From: Bostrychus sinensis
Lineage: Eukaryota > Chordata > Actinopteri > Gobiiformes > Eleotridae
Assembly (NCBI GenBank): GCA_020698575.1
Contig: CM036252.1
Coordinates: forward strand, 31,927,659-31,991,658
Direction of reading: 5' to 3'
DNA length: 64,000 nt
How positions within the stretch are numbered: the stretch's first letter is position 1; each line of letters opens with the position of its first letter. A program made the translations under genes and the position numbers. Below the pieces are notes generated by a model. The model did not search any database and was not told the origin of the DNA. It was given only the letters and a program-made list of their open reading frames with translations. Shown piece after piece: positions 11,563 through 22,500 of the stretch.

Positions 11563-12125
11563 CACACCGCCCAAGCACTGCCCTGAAACAGCTGCGCACA
11601 AAGCAAAACAAATGTCTTCTGTTCAAGAAAAACTTGCTGCAGTACACATTGTGGTGTAATACGTCATTTATTTATCAGTAAAATAATTTAAAAATGCCAA
11701 ATGAATAATTTCAATTACCCCTGTGTCGCATGCAGCCCAGCATGGCAGCACCCCCATGTGAAATTGACTTCCCGCGTCCATGTAGTTGCAATCGCAACAT
11801 CGCGAAATCCTTTAGCCAACCTCTATTGCTGCTAGCAACTGCCGAGAGGTGAGTTGTTTCCCCTGAAGCACAGTTGTCTTTGTTGTTATTTTCATCATTG
11901 TTACTTTAGAAAAAAAAACAAAAAAAACAGTTAGTTTTGAATTTTGATTAATCGCCTTTTGGCAATTAACTATTTTATTTAATTGTCTTTTTCTTCTTTT
12001 CTGGGGCCCACTTTCATGTTTGCGGGGTGCAGGATTCATTTTAATCTTAATGCAGATTTATTTGAAATGCTGCTCATTGAGGCCCCCTGCTGGCTGAGGC
12101 CCTAGGCTGGCCTGGAGGGACTGAA

Positions 12126-12755
12126 TTACTGACAACTTGCTGAATTATAATCAATGGTAAAATGCAGGGGGTAATAAATGTCAGAAATTCTTAAAAATCC
12201 AATGTTCTGGGATGCAGGAGTAGAAGAACAGCTGATTGTGTTATTATTAGTATTACATTTTGAGATATGTTTGAAATGGTTTAGCTCAGGCTTAATTGCT
12301 GCTTTAGATGTGTAAATTGTTTGAAATACCTGGTTGATGCTGAAAAATGAAAGGTTTTGCAGGCCTGTGTTACTGTAGTTGTTGGTACTGCTGTTTTTGG
12401 GTACTTTTATAGTCTTAGAATTTTCCTGGGCCTGAAATGATTCGTCCGATCCTGACATTTAGATATTGTAAAATATATAAATAATAATAAATATTTTTTT
12501 TTTATGATTGAACACTATAGTGTGCTACTATTAAATTAAAATAAATGAAATAAAAATATTTATGTTCATTAATGAATTCTTTTATACTAACAAAATAGTA
12601 GACAACAAAGTATATACTTACACTTCATTCCATAGCCTATAATGTTGTCGAATAATGCAGGGAGTTTAGGTTTTAGTTACTTTAAAACTTCAGAAAAGGA
12701 CCTCAAAATGTAGTAGCCTAGGGCCTCTAAAATCCTTAATCCAGCCCTGTGCATA
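12126..12755 (-). repeat. A+T-rich dispersed repeat, copy C (inverted relative to A and B)
   Basis: Read on the minus strand it begins CAGGGCTGGATTAAGG at about 12750 and matches copy A and then copy B, including the Ser/Asn-rich ORF (12126-12458). It joins copies A and B into one contiguous unit, so it shows the ancestral arrangement that the insert at 6031-7458 disrupts. Just left of it (12060-12119) lies another hAT-like end with GAGGCCCTAGGC. Confidence 0.65.
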
Positions 12756-13038
12756 CCTAACAGCTAAATGTATGGACAGACAGGTTCTTTTTCAAAAAAC
12801 TGTTTTGTGGTTTATCATCTGCAATGTGAGTGTGGATGTTTTTACGTTGGACGTACAAAACACAGATTGAATGACCGGTTGGCTGAACACAAACGCAAGA
12901 AAAATCCACAATATCCTATGGCCATGCACTACGAAACAGCAGGACATGCCTATCAACTCCCTGAAGGTCATTGTGATTGAGTCCATTCTGGTCTTGCTTG
13001 CTTTTGCATCTGAGTTACATTGACTGTTCAACGTCAGA

Positions 13039-13092
13039 AATTTCTCTGTGTGTAAAATTATCTTTGCAGTTAATTTTACACACAGAGAAATT
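13039..13092. repeat. Perfect 22-bp hairpin, 10-nt loop
   Basis: Left arm 13039-13060 (ending GTGTGTAAAATTA) is exactly complementary to right arm 13071-13092 (starting TAATTTTACACAC), loop TCTTTGCAGT. It lies between the GIY-YIG ORF and the hammerhead-like motif of the Penelope-like fragment. Confidence 0.9.
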
Positions 13093-13289
13093 CATTATAT
13101 GTAGAGACATGTAGGCCCATTCATATGCAGGTCTGCATGTATTCTTTATGGTTTAGTTGTCATTAGTATCATTTATTTTTTTCTTATTTTACTATTTTGG
13201 TGTTTATTTGTAAATAACACACACACAAACACACAAACACAAACAAAGTAAATGGGGACTTTCTCTATGCCCCTCCCTATATAATGATG

Positions 13290-13360
13290 AACACACCTGT
13301 GTCCTGGGTTGGGCTGTGCACCCTGAGGAAGGCCTTTGAGCTGAAACATGTTGGTGTGTT
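13290..13360 (+). ncRNA. Degenerate hammerhead ribozyme-like motif
   Basis: Core words are in the right order: GTC at 13301-13303, CTGAGGA (CUGANGA core) at 13323-13329 and GAAAC at 13343-13347. The outer strands AACACACC (13290-13297) and GGTGTGTT (13353-13360) are exactly complementary and would close stem III. Stem I and stem II are poor here (GGGT/ACCC and AGGC/GCT at best), so it is probably decayed. Penelope-like elements are known to carry hammerhead motifs in their terminal regions, which supports the reading. Confidence 0.35.
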
Positions 13361-13984
13361 TTTAATTCATTAGCCATGTTTTAATAGGCTAAGGCTTTTT
13401 ACAGAGAAACAGTCAGAGGTCCTTGGATTTGTTTGTTTTTCGCATATGTAAGTATCTTTACTAAGTTTGACAACAATATGGATAACACTGTCCATATGGG
13501 CAGATATTTGTGCCAATAGAAACTCAAATTGAATAGCTTCTATTTCAATTGAAAGTGATTAAACTCAAACTGAATCACTCAAATTGAAATTGATATTAAA
13601 ATTGATACAATATTCAGTTTTCCAAAGCTTACAGTTTCAATTCACCGCCATTCACTTTCACTGCTACAATTCAATTTCAGTTTTCTGAGAAACACATCTG
13701 GGTCTCTGGGAGAGACATAGCCTGCATAATCAAGCCCAGATACAGACACTCAATTTAACCAAAGATTTGGATTTTACCAGTGCCCTCCTTTCAGCCATAT
13801 CCTGCGCCAGTGTGGGGTATACTCTAGATATGTGAATATACTGTAACTATTTGCTATTATATAACATATAGTGTGCTAACACAATTAGCGTTTGCTAACT
13901 TGGCCAAAAAGCCATTAAATCAAAGCAATTGCTTTAGGGAATCACATTCATTCGAAAACTAACAGAGTCAATACCAGAGCATTA

Positions 13985-14170
13985 ACGCGGGGTGATTGCA
14001 ATATACAACGCCGTAGGACTAAATTCAGCCAAATGGTGGCGTCTATTAGAGGTACAAAGTCATGGAATGCACTGCCAGCTAATGTTAGAAACTGTAATAA
14101 CTATCTAACATTCAAGAAAACCCTAAAACATTGGTTCAAAACAAGCCAGTCATGTACTGATGTATAATCT
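13985..14170 (+). pseudogene. LINE ORF2 C-terminal relic
   Basis: Translation gives KSWNALPANVRN followed by FKKTLKHWF, the (L/S)WN-LP ... FK--LK signature that ends ORF2 of L2/Rex1-like LINEs. Nothing of the RT core remains. Confidence 0.55.
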
Positions 14171-14659
14171 ACACTGTTTTCTGATCACAAGTTGATTTTA
14201 TTGTTTATTGTAACTGGTCTTTGTGGTTCATTGTATGTCTACACTTGATATTATGTTTGTATCTGTATACTGTGTACTGTTTTATGGAGCCTGCTTTAGG
14301 ACAGCGGATGAAATTTAGCTGTTGTGCTAATTCTGGCGTATTTACATTGATGCTTACCTGCTGATATGTTGATTAATATGCATTGCCCTAATTTAATAAA
14401 AAAAATGTATCAGGTTTAATGTAATAATAATCTAATTCTTTATATAAATGCTAAAGATTCTCATTTATCAGATGTTTAGTCAGAGGTTTATTAACCAGAT
14501 CATATTACTTTATTACTGCTGGGCTGTGTGCAAGAGTGGCCATTTCTTGAAGAAAATAATAACAAAACATGTTTTGTGTTTGCCAAAAGGCACGTGGAAG
14601 ACTCACCAAACACGAGAAGGTCCTCTGTCCAGATAGAATTAAAATGAGCCATCAATGAA

Positions 14660-15205
14660 AGATGCTATGTGTAGCACAAACCTAGCACCTGACTGTGCCC
14701 CTCTCTAAAGTGAAGCCTGGTGATGGCAGTGTCCTGCTGTGAGGATATTTGTCATTGGTAGGGACTGGGAAACTGCTCAGAACTGAAGGAATGAAGGATG
14801 GAGCTAAACACAGGACAATGTTTGAAGAAAATGACTCAAACTGTGCTGTACAATACATCCAACCTGAAGGAGCTGGAGCTGTTTTTAGATGAAGAATGAG
14901 CACAAATCCTAGTGATTTTATGAACCATGCTCTTAAACACTTATCCTAGAAAAGTTAGAGCTGAAAGCCCTTCTCTGTTTCTACAGAGGACTAACTTGAG
15001 GAGTACATACTTTTGTACGCTCAAGTTTTCTGTTTTTCTCTCATATTTCTAATTTGCTTCACACAATTTTTATTTATTTTTTTTTTTTTGCATTTTCATA
15101 GTTGGCATGTGAACCTCTCAATGATCCATTTAAATTCCAGGTTGTAAGACAACAATAAAGGAACAAAATGCTAAGGGGGTATATACTTTTGTTTGCCACT
15201 GTGTT
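14660..15205 (+). mobile_element. Tc1-like transposon relic (3' half)
   Basis: Coding remnants of a Tc1 transposase C-terminal half occur in order: a KPGDGSVLL and GTGKLLRTEGMKDGAKH block (14710-14810), then NLKELELFLDEE and VNTYPRK-like residues (14865-14960), with stops. The right end, GGGGGTATATACTTTTGTTTGCCACTG (15175-15201), is a classical Tc1 terminus. The left terminus is not visible. Confidence 0.6.
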
Positions 15206-15639
15206 AGTGGCCTATACAATGACATGTATTTACACTAAAGCTAACTTACATCCTCATCAGTCAAATATTTGTGTTGAAATGTACAAACCATGCCACATAT
15301 GAGCATGAATAAAATACAAGAACTCACTATGGTGTAAAGGCAGGTTACGAGTGCAGTCCTCTGTGTGGTACAAACAGAAATATATGATTAATATCTATAT
15401 CCTCATAAAGAGGGTGGTCCACACTGAGACACAGCCTCATGAATTACTGCTGTATTTGTTCAGATTACTGTATATTTATCATGGGATTACATTTTGTTTT
15501 CCTGGGTTTGGGTTCTGACTCCTGACCCCGCCCACTCCCTCCAGCAGCCAGTCCTCACTGCCTCCACCTCCAGTGCTTTCTCTAACAACACCACACTCAT
15601 TCAGAGACAGAGTTTAATAAAACATTTACAAACAAACAG

Positions 15640-16235
15640 GAGTATAACGTTAGGCAGTGCAGCCAGTGCAACTGCACTGGGGCCCAAGAGGTTAAGGGGC
15701 CCATAGGAGGTCTTACAGGCAACATATCTTGTCATGCCTGGGCAGCAAATGAGTCTGTTATAGTTTGTTTTGTTTTTTTTTACCATAAATTTAAATACAA
15801 TTTATCAACTTATTACAAAATGTAAGACTAGAATATATACATGTCTGTTTATTTGTGTAAAAAAAAAAGGCAAATAAATACAAAAATGTAAAAAAAAAGT
15901 TTAAAAACTGTCCTTTAGTAAATATACATTTTATTTGAATAAAATCATACCACCTGTAGCACCTGTTTTTTGCAAAAACAAAAAAACAGCTGATAGCTAT
16001 GATATTAAATTATTATAGATTAGACGTCTAATGTATGAGCTTAATGTACTTCAAATCTTTAGGGCCCATTTTTAAACACACACTGGGGCCCCTCATTACC
16101 AAGCTATTTTACTGCAAACAAACAGGTATTAACATAACATCTAATAGTTTCTACAGTTACACACAATGTCACCAATTATGTTTTATGAATGAACACAAGA
16201 TTTACTACACAGCTAAAGTTAAATTGAAATAGAAA
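15640..16235. repeat. Unclassified repeat with GGGGCCC-containing ends
   Basis: A CAGTGCAACTGCACTGGGGCCC block near 15660 and a GGGCCC...CTGGGGCCCC block near 16060-16090 bracket an A+T-rich middle, as in a short non-autonomous hAT-like element. Termini and target duplication are not resolved. Confidence 0.35.
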
Positions 16236-16582
16236 GGCTGTTCACACGAAAACTTTTTTTTTAAGCATCTGATCATGTCATAAACATACTGTAACAGATC
16301 CACTCAATGAATAAAATACACATATAATATTTAAAGAAAGTGCTTAATAGAAATCTGAGAAATTAAATTAAATAGAAATTTAAATGATTTTTTTTTGTTT
16401 TTTTTTTTTTTGTTTTGCATTTAATATACACTTAAAGTTGAGCTAAAAGAAACAGCCTTCCTCACCTTAAACCAGCAATAACTTCTGACAGCCATCACAG
16501 CAGAAACACAATCTTATACAACTGCCACTGACTGTATGTGGGCGGGTCTTATCAAAAGTCTGTTGTCAATGCTGCATGTTCA

Positions 16583-19500
16583 TTACAAGACAAACTCTGA
16601 GTCTGAGTCTGAGTCTGAGTCTGAGCTGGACTCTGTTTGACTCGGGGGCACACATGTGACTGTCGTGAGCACCATCCTGCCTGTGTTGGCACTCTCGTGG
16701 GCGCAGGGGTTGAGGTACGGGTGGAGTTTGACTCGGGGGAACCTGCAGCTGGTGAAGGAGTAGATGTGCGTGCGGTTGATGACATCGTAGAAGCACACCT
16801 CCCCCTCCTCGATGTCCACGAACACTCCTATTTTCTGGGGCATGAGGGGGAGGCGGACCTCCACTGGGGGCTGGTTGCAGGCCTTCAGAGTGCGGTCCCG
16901 CATCATGAGAACCGCAAAGCCATTACTGAGGCTCACTGTGTCCAGGCCTTTTCTGTCCACAGTCTCCAAGGCAATACCAATGTCCCACGAGGCTTTGTCC
17001 TCCACCTGGACCTGCAGGACACACCAGAATATGATGAGAGTATGTTTCAGAGGTCTTTATCCTCAGCTCAAGTAATAGCCTCTGACCTCAAAGTAAAATG
17101 CGCCGGAGGAGAAGCCCTGTTTGGCCAGCACGCCCGGCAGAGTGTCAAACCTCTGCGGATTATCAGGTAGGGGCTGAAGAGCGCCCCCGTGACACACCTC
17201 TGTCCCGTCTTTAGATATGAGCAGGACTCTGTTAGCTGTGTCTGGGTCCAGAGTTATCTTCACTGAAGACAAGAGTAAGGATTTTAATTCACCAGACTAA
17301 AATATTGTATGGCAGTGAATAAACAATAAAAATAAAACAAAATGATGTTCCCTTAACCTCAAGGCCCTCCTTTAAAAAAAAATCATGTTCTTCTACTTTG
17401 GGGGGGTTACCCACAGTGAGAAAATGGTGGATTTGGTGATGATTTTTTTGTTTGTGTATTTTTTAGCCTCTGACTGACGGTTACAGAGAAATTAACATGA
17501 TTTAACATTTCTGTATTGCAATGGCAGTAGAGTGAAAATAAGTGATTTTAATGTAAGTCAATGGGACCAAAAAGGGCTTTAAGAGTTTTTGTCTAGGCAG
17601 TAGAAAATTCTATTTTGTTTTGTTTTTTTCTAGTTGTGATGCTGAAATTCTAAAATGAATTTATTAATGAACATCTTTGTCAAATATCACAACCATAATA
17701 AAATATCACACACCTTCAGCTCTAGAGTGTGTCTCAGTACAAAATACAATTACATTAATACTTTACTTCAGCTAAGTAACTTGGTGAATCTGTGATACAG
17801 TCTCAGATGCCAGAGTTTTTATCACAATCAACACATCACCTTTCCTTGGACATTTCTGATATAACCCTGTACTCACCGGCGTACTGCTGGACCCTCCGGA
17901 GCTCTGTTGGGACAAAGACAGATGAGTTCCCTTCATTCACAGAAAGGACATGTTTGTGTTGGACAGATGAGCCGTACCTTTAACCACCAAAGCCTCGGCC
18001 CCGTTCTTTATCACAGCCATCACTTCAATGAGCATTTTACTCACAGCACTCCGGGCCGTCCCTACGGCAGCATCACTGAATGGGCTGGTGTGAGACCAGT
18101 CCCCCATGTGTGGAGCTGGTCCCAGGGAGCCCCAGTTCTGAAGGAACAGAAAACACTCAAGATTTATGCAGAATACTGTGAGAGCTAACTGCTCTAGGCC
18201 TGGGACTGAGAGCAGGAGGATGCACCCAATCAAATACTTTCTGTCACTGACCCACAGATTCAGTTACTCTGCAGGAGTGTGTATTCTCTGTCCCTCTGCA
18301 GGTCTGTGTACTCTCTGTCCTTCTGGAGGAGTGTGTCTTCCACAGTTTTCTGCTTAGTGAGGGATTATAGTTTGATGGAGACTCTAATGATAAATCTGTC
18401 CACCAGGTGGCAGGTGGCCAGTAATGAATAAAGTGACAGTTCCAGGCTTTAGCTACAGATGTCCTGTCAGCAGTGTGTGACCCAGAGCAGTGGGTTAAGT
18501 AAAGAGTAGTAACCTGTAGGAGATGCAGTCCGTCCGCGGCCTGAGCGAGCCTCTGCAGCGCCCCCTGTCTGCTCTCCAACTGTCCCACTTCTGTCTTAAG
18601 CTTCTTCTTCATGTGTTCACATCGATCTTTGTTTTTCTTCTGCAGTAGCACCAGCGCAGCCACCAGAGCAGCCTGGTTCAGTTTGAGGAGCTGCTGGACG
18701 AGCTCCAGGAGCTTCAGGATGTCTGCCACGTCAGCTGCTGTGTTTCTCTGCAACACCATCATTATGTTCATGTAAGTCATATTTTTGCATATATCTTAGA
18801 GATAAGTATAAGAACATTATAATGACATAAAATGAGTATTACTACATGTTTCATGAGGACTACACCTCTAGACTGGCTCAGAATACACATGTTCTGTGGG
18901 CTTTGGAGAAAAAGTTAAACATATAAAGTATAAAATACCGGTACAGTGCCTGATATCAAGAAAAACACAGAAGCAGGGAACACCGAGGCCATAGTGCAAT
19001 GGTGGTCAGTAAGGTTGCTTTAATGGAACAAACATAGCAGACAGAGATGACATAGATCCCGCTACTACTGCTCACTCCTACATAGTTTGCAAGTCTGCCC
19101 CCTCGAGTGTCTGTGTGTTCCCCCCCTCGAGTGTCTGTGTGTTCTCTCCTCTCGAGTGTCTGTGTGTTCTTCCCTTCTGTCTGTGTCCCAGCAGCTTATA
19201 TAGGATACAGGAGAGGTAAATGTCCCTGGGTTTACATATAGACTGGTCAAGGATGGACTAAGATTAGCTGGTTAGGGTTCACCTTTCATGCCTAGGAGAC
19301 AGTGGACACATGTCAGCTAACATCTTATGTCCCAATATGGAAAAGGTCAAAACAACAGGTCACAGCTGCTACATACAAGTCAAGAGAGCAGGAGACATTC
19401 AAAAATTCATGCTATCAGTGCCTTTTCCAACATACAGTATTAATACATATTTAATATCATAACTAATCCACATAGACCTCAACAGTGACTGGCTGATATA

Positions 19501-22500
19501 ATGAATTTTTGAATGTCTCCTGCTCTCTTGACTTGTATGTAGCAGCTGTGACCTGTTGTTTTGACCTTTTCCATATTGTGCCATGAGATGTTAGCTGACA
19601 TGTGTCCACTGTCTTTCACTGTCTCCTTGGCATGAAATGTGAACCCTAACCAGCTAATCTTAGTCCATCACTGACCAGCCTATATGTCAACCCAGGGACA
19701 TTTACATCTCCTGTATCCTACATAAGCTGTTGGGACACAGACAGAAGGGAAGAACACACAGCCACTCGAGAGGAGAGAACACACAGACGCTCGAGGGGGC
19801 AGACTATGTAGGAGTGAGCAGTAGTAGCAGGATCTATGTCATCTCTGTCTGCTATGTCTGTTCCATTAAAGCAACCTTACTGACCACAATTGCACTATGG
19901 CCTCGGTGTTCCCTGCTTCTCTGTTTTTCTTGATATCACTGGCCACGCCCGGTTCCGGAAGTAAAATTCACATTATTTTTTCCCATTGACAAAAATTCAA
20001 TGGGAAAATTAATAAAGGGAAACAATAAGAAATACATATATTTAAAGTTCAACGGCTTAAGGGAAGCAATTAGCTCTGTGGTAACTCATGGCAACAAAAT
20101 AATTAATTTTGCTATAAACACATATCTGAAACTTGTCAAAAGGCAAAGTAACAAACACATTTTGCTGAATTTTAAAGTTTTTGTTAATCTTTGTGATAGA
20201 AATGAATCGAGTTGTCATCATGAGTTACCACAGAGCTGATTAGCCTCCGCTGAGCTATTAAACTCTTAATATACGTATTTTTCAAAAAGTCTATGGGAAA
20301 AATGAATAGGAAATTTACTAGCACCAAAGGGGGGTGGTCACTGTTGTGGTCTATACCTTCACATTCACTAAACTTCACTGTGCCATTTTAAACTCAGCTA
20401 CAGTTAAACATCTTAATCTGTATTGCTTTTATTCATTCATCTTCTTCTGCTTATTCCCGTTAGGGGTTGTGGGTACTGGAGCAGAAACAGAGACATACAA
20501 CCATTCTCTCGCACTCATTCACTAGGAGCAATTCAGAGTCACCAGTTCACCTAACACATGCATGTCTTTCCACGGTGGGAGGAACCTGGAGTACCCGGAG
20601 AGAACCCACAGTAACACGAGGAGGACAGGCAGACTCCACCCAGAGAGTTTGTGTGTTGGCTGGCCTGAGGATTGAACCCACCATCTTGCTGGGAGGCAAG
20701 AACACTAATCGTTCTGCCACCGTGTCCCCCTGTATTGCATTTAATTCATTTTTAATATTTGCTAACAAGTAGACCACAACCTGAAATGTATGACATATGA
20801 TAAGGAATGAGAGAATAGAGGGCATTTGATTGAGTATTTACAGTATACAGGTGCTATCTGACAAATTACAATATGATATAAAAGTGAATTTTAACTCTTT
20901 GAGATTCAAGTCAAATACATATATTTAGAGTGTCAGTACATTCAGAGTGAAACATTTCAAGCATTGTTTTATTATAATATTGATAATTATGTCTCACAGC
21001 TACAGAAAACCCAAAATTCAAATATTTACAAAATTAAAATATTTCATGAGACCAATATATAGAATGGTAACAGTAATGTTGGCGTTGTGATAACTATGAA
21101 CAGTATGTAAAAATATTTGGTACTCGTTTGGTACTCATTTTTGATACATCTTTGCCTCAGCGTGGCGTGTCCTGGAGTGGATCAGCCTGTGGCACTGCTG
21201 AGATGTTATGAAGCCCAGGTCGCTCTGACAGAGGCCTTCAGCTCATCTGTGTTACTGGGTCTGCTGTCTCTCACCTTCCTCTGGACAACACTCCATAGAT
21301 TCTCTCTGAGGAGTTTGCTGTTCAGTCTGTCCCAGTAATACCATGGTCATGTGCCCAGTGTGTGGTACGTTAGGCAGTGTGGGCTGGACCCCAAGTTCTC
21401 CTGGATGATCAAATCAGCATCTCCATAAAGGTTGTGAGCAGAAGGAAGCATGCAGTCCTCTAAAACTTCACAGTGAAAGGCTGTGTTGACATTGTACTTC
21501 AGGAAACAGAGGTCTATTAACTTCCATTAGAAAAGATGCTGCTGACCTTGTCTCTGATTCAGGAAAGCCCTGACACCGTTGTAGATAAATGTCTTGATCC
21601 ATCTGTGTGGAGGCTCCTGATGCACCGACTCCAGCCTCAGTCCACTCCCTGTGAACTTCTCTAAAGTTCCAGTCCAGGTTTTTCTGGACATTTGTCTCCA
21701 GGATGCATCTTTTTCTCCAACACTTGTTTTCTTTTAACTAAAATTTCTAGTAATGCAGTACTCTGTGCGCAGCAGCTTCTTTATCAATAACCTTGTGTGG
21801 TTTGTCCTCTCAGTGGAGGGGTCAGTGACTGGACAACTGTCCATAGACCCCTTTATGTGCACCGGACTGAACCAGACTAAGACCATTTAAAGGCTTGGGA
21901 AACCTTTAAGTTTAAGTGTTTTCCGTTCATTTAGAGTTCAAGTGAGACAACAACAGTTTACAATATTCAACATTTCTACAATATTCTAATTTTGTGAATA
22001 ATTTAATTTGGGTGTTTTCTGTAACTGTGAGCCATGATAATCAACATTATATGAAAACAATGCTTGAAATTCTTCACTCTGGATGTAGTGAAACTATAAA
22101 TACATGCTTGCCTTTTTGAATTGAATCTTTGAGAGAAAAATTCACTTTTATATTATATTCTAATTTATTGGATAGCACCTGTGTGTATATCTGTTCAGTG
22201 CACTTTAACAAAACTTGCTTTAAACACAGTCATTGGTAACAGAGAGTATATTCTAAAAAAATATATTGTTGCTGTGTTTAAAAAATGCACATAAATGTTG
22301 AGTGTGCTGTCATTAAAAAATACCAGGCTGGAGACTAAACCAGTCCCAGTTACATACTCTACAAGACACATGGTCTCCTCGCCCCACCTCACCCCACTCA
22401 TGAATAAAACATACAGTATATTCATGAGCCTCACCTCACTGATGCTCTCAGACTCTGTGAACCTCTCCATCAGCACTCTCCTGTCCTGGATCTTCTGCTG

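Larger units (their letters stand above)
12768..13440 (+). mobile_element. Penelope-like element 3' fragment with GIY-YIG domain
   Basis: The ORF 12768-12980 encodes VVYHLQCECGCFYVGRTKH, followed by RLAEHKR and AMHYETAGH. This is the GIY-YIG nuclease core (VVY and YVG), the upstream CxC cysteines and the conserved Arg/Glu/His of Penelope-like retroelements. The RT is missing. Downstream lie a perfect 22-bp hairpin (13039-13092) and a hammerhead-like motif (13290-13360) next to the CTGAGGAAGGCC...GCTGAAAC sequence common behind such elements. The frame is open but short, and the copy is truncated at its 5' side by repeat copy C. Confidence 0.7.

Noticed and set aside
16637..17170. Plus-strand ORF of 177 codons
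   Set aside because: Antisense shadow of the TRIM SPRY exons, crossing an intron.
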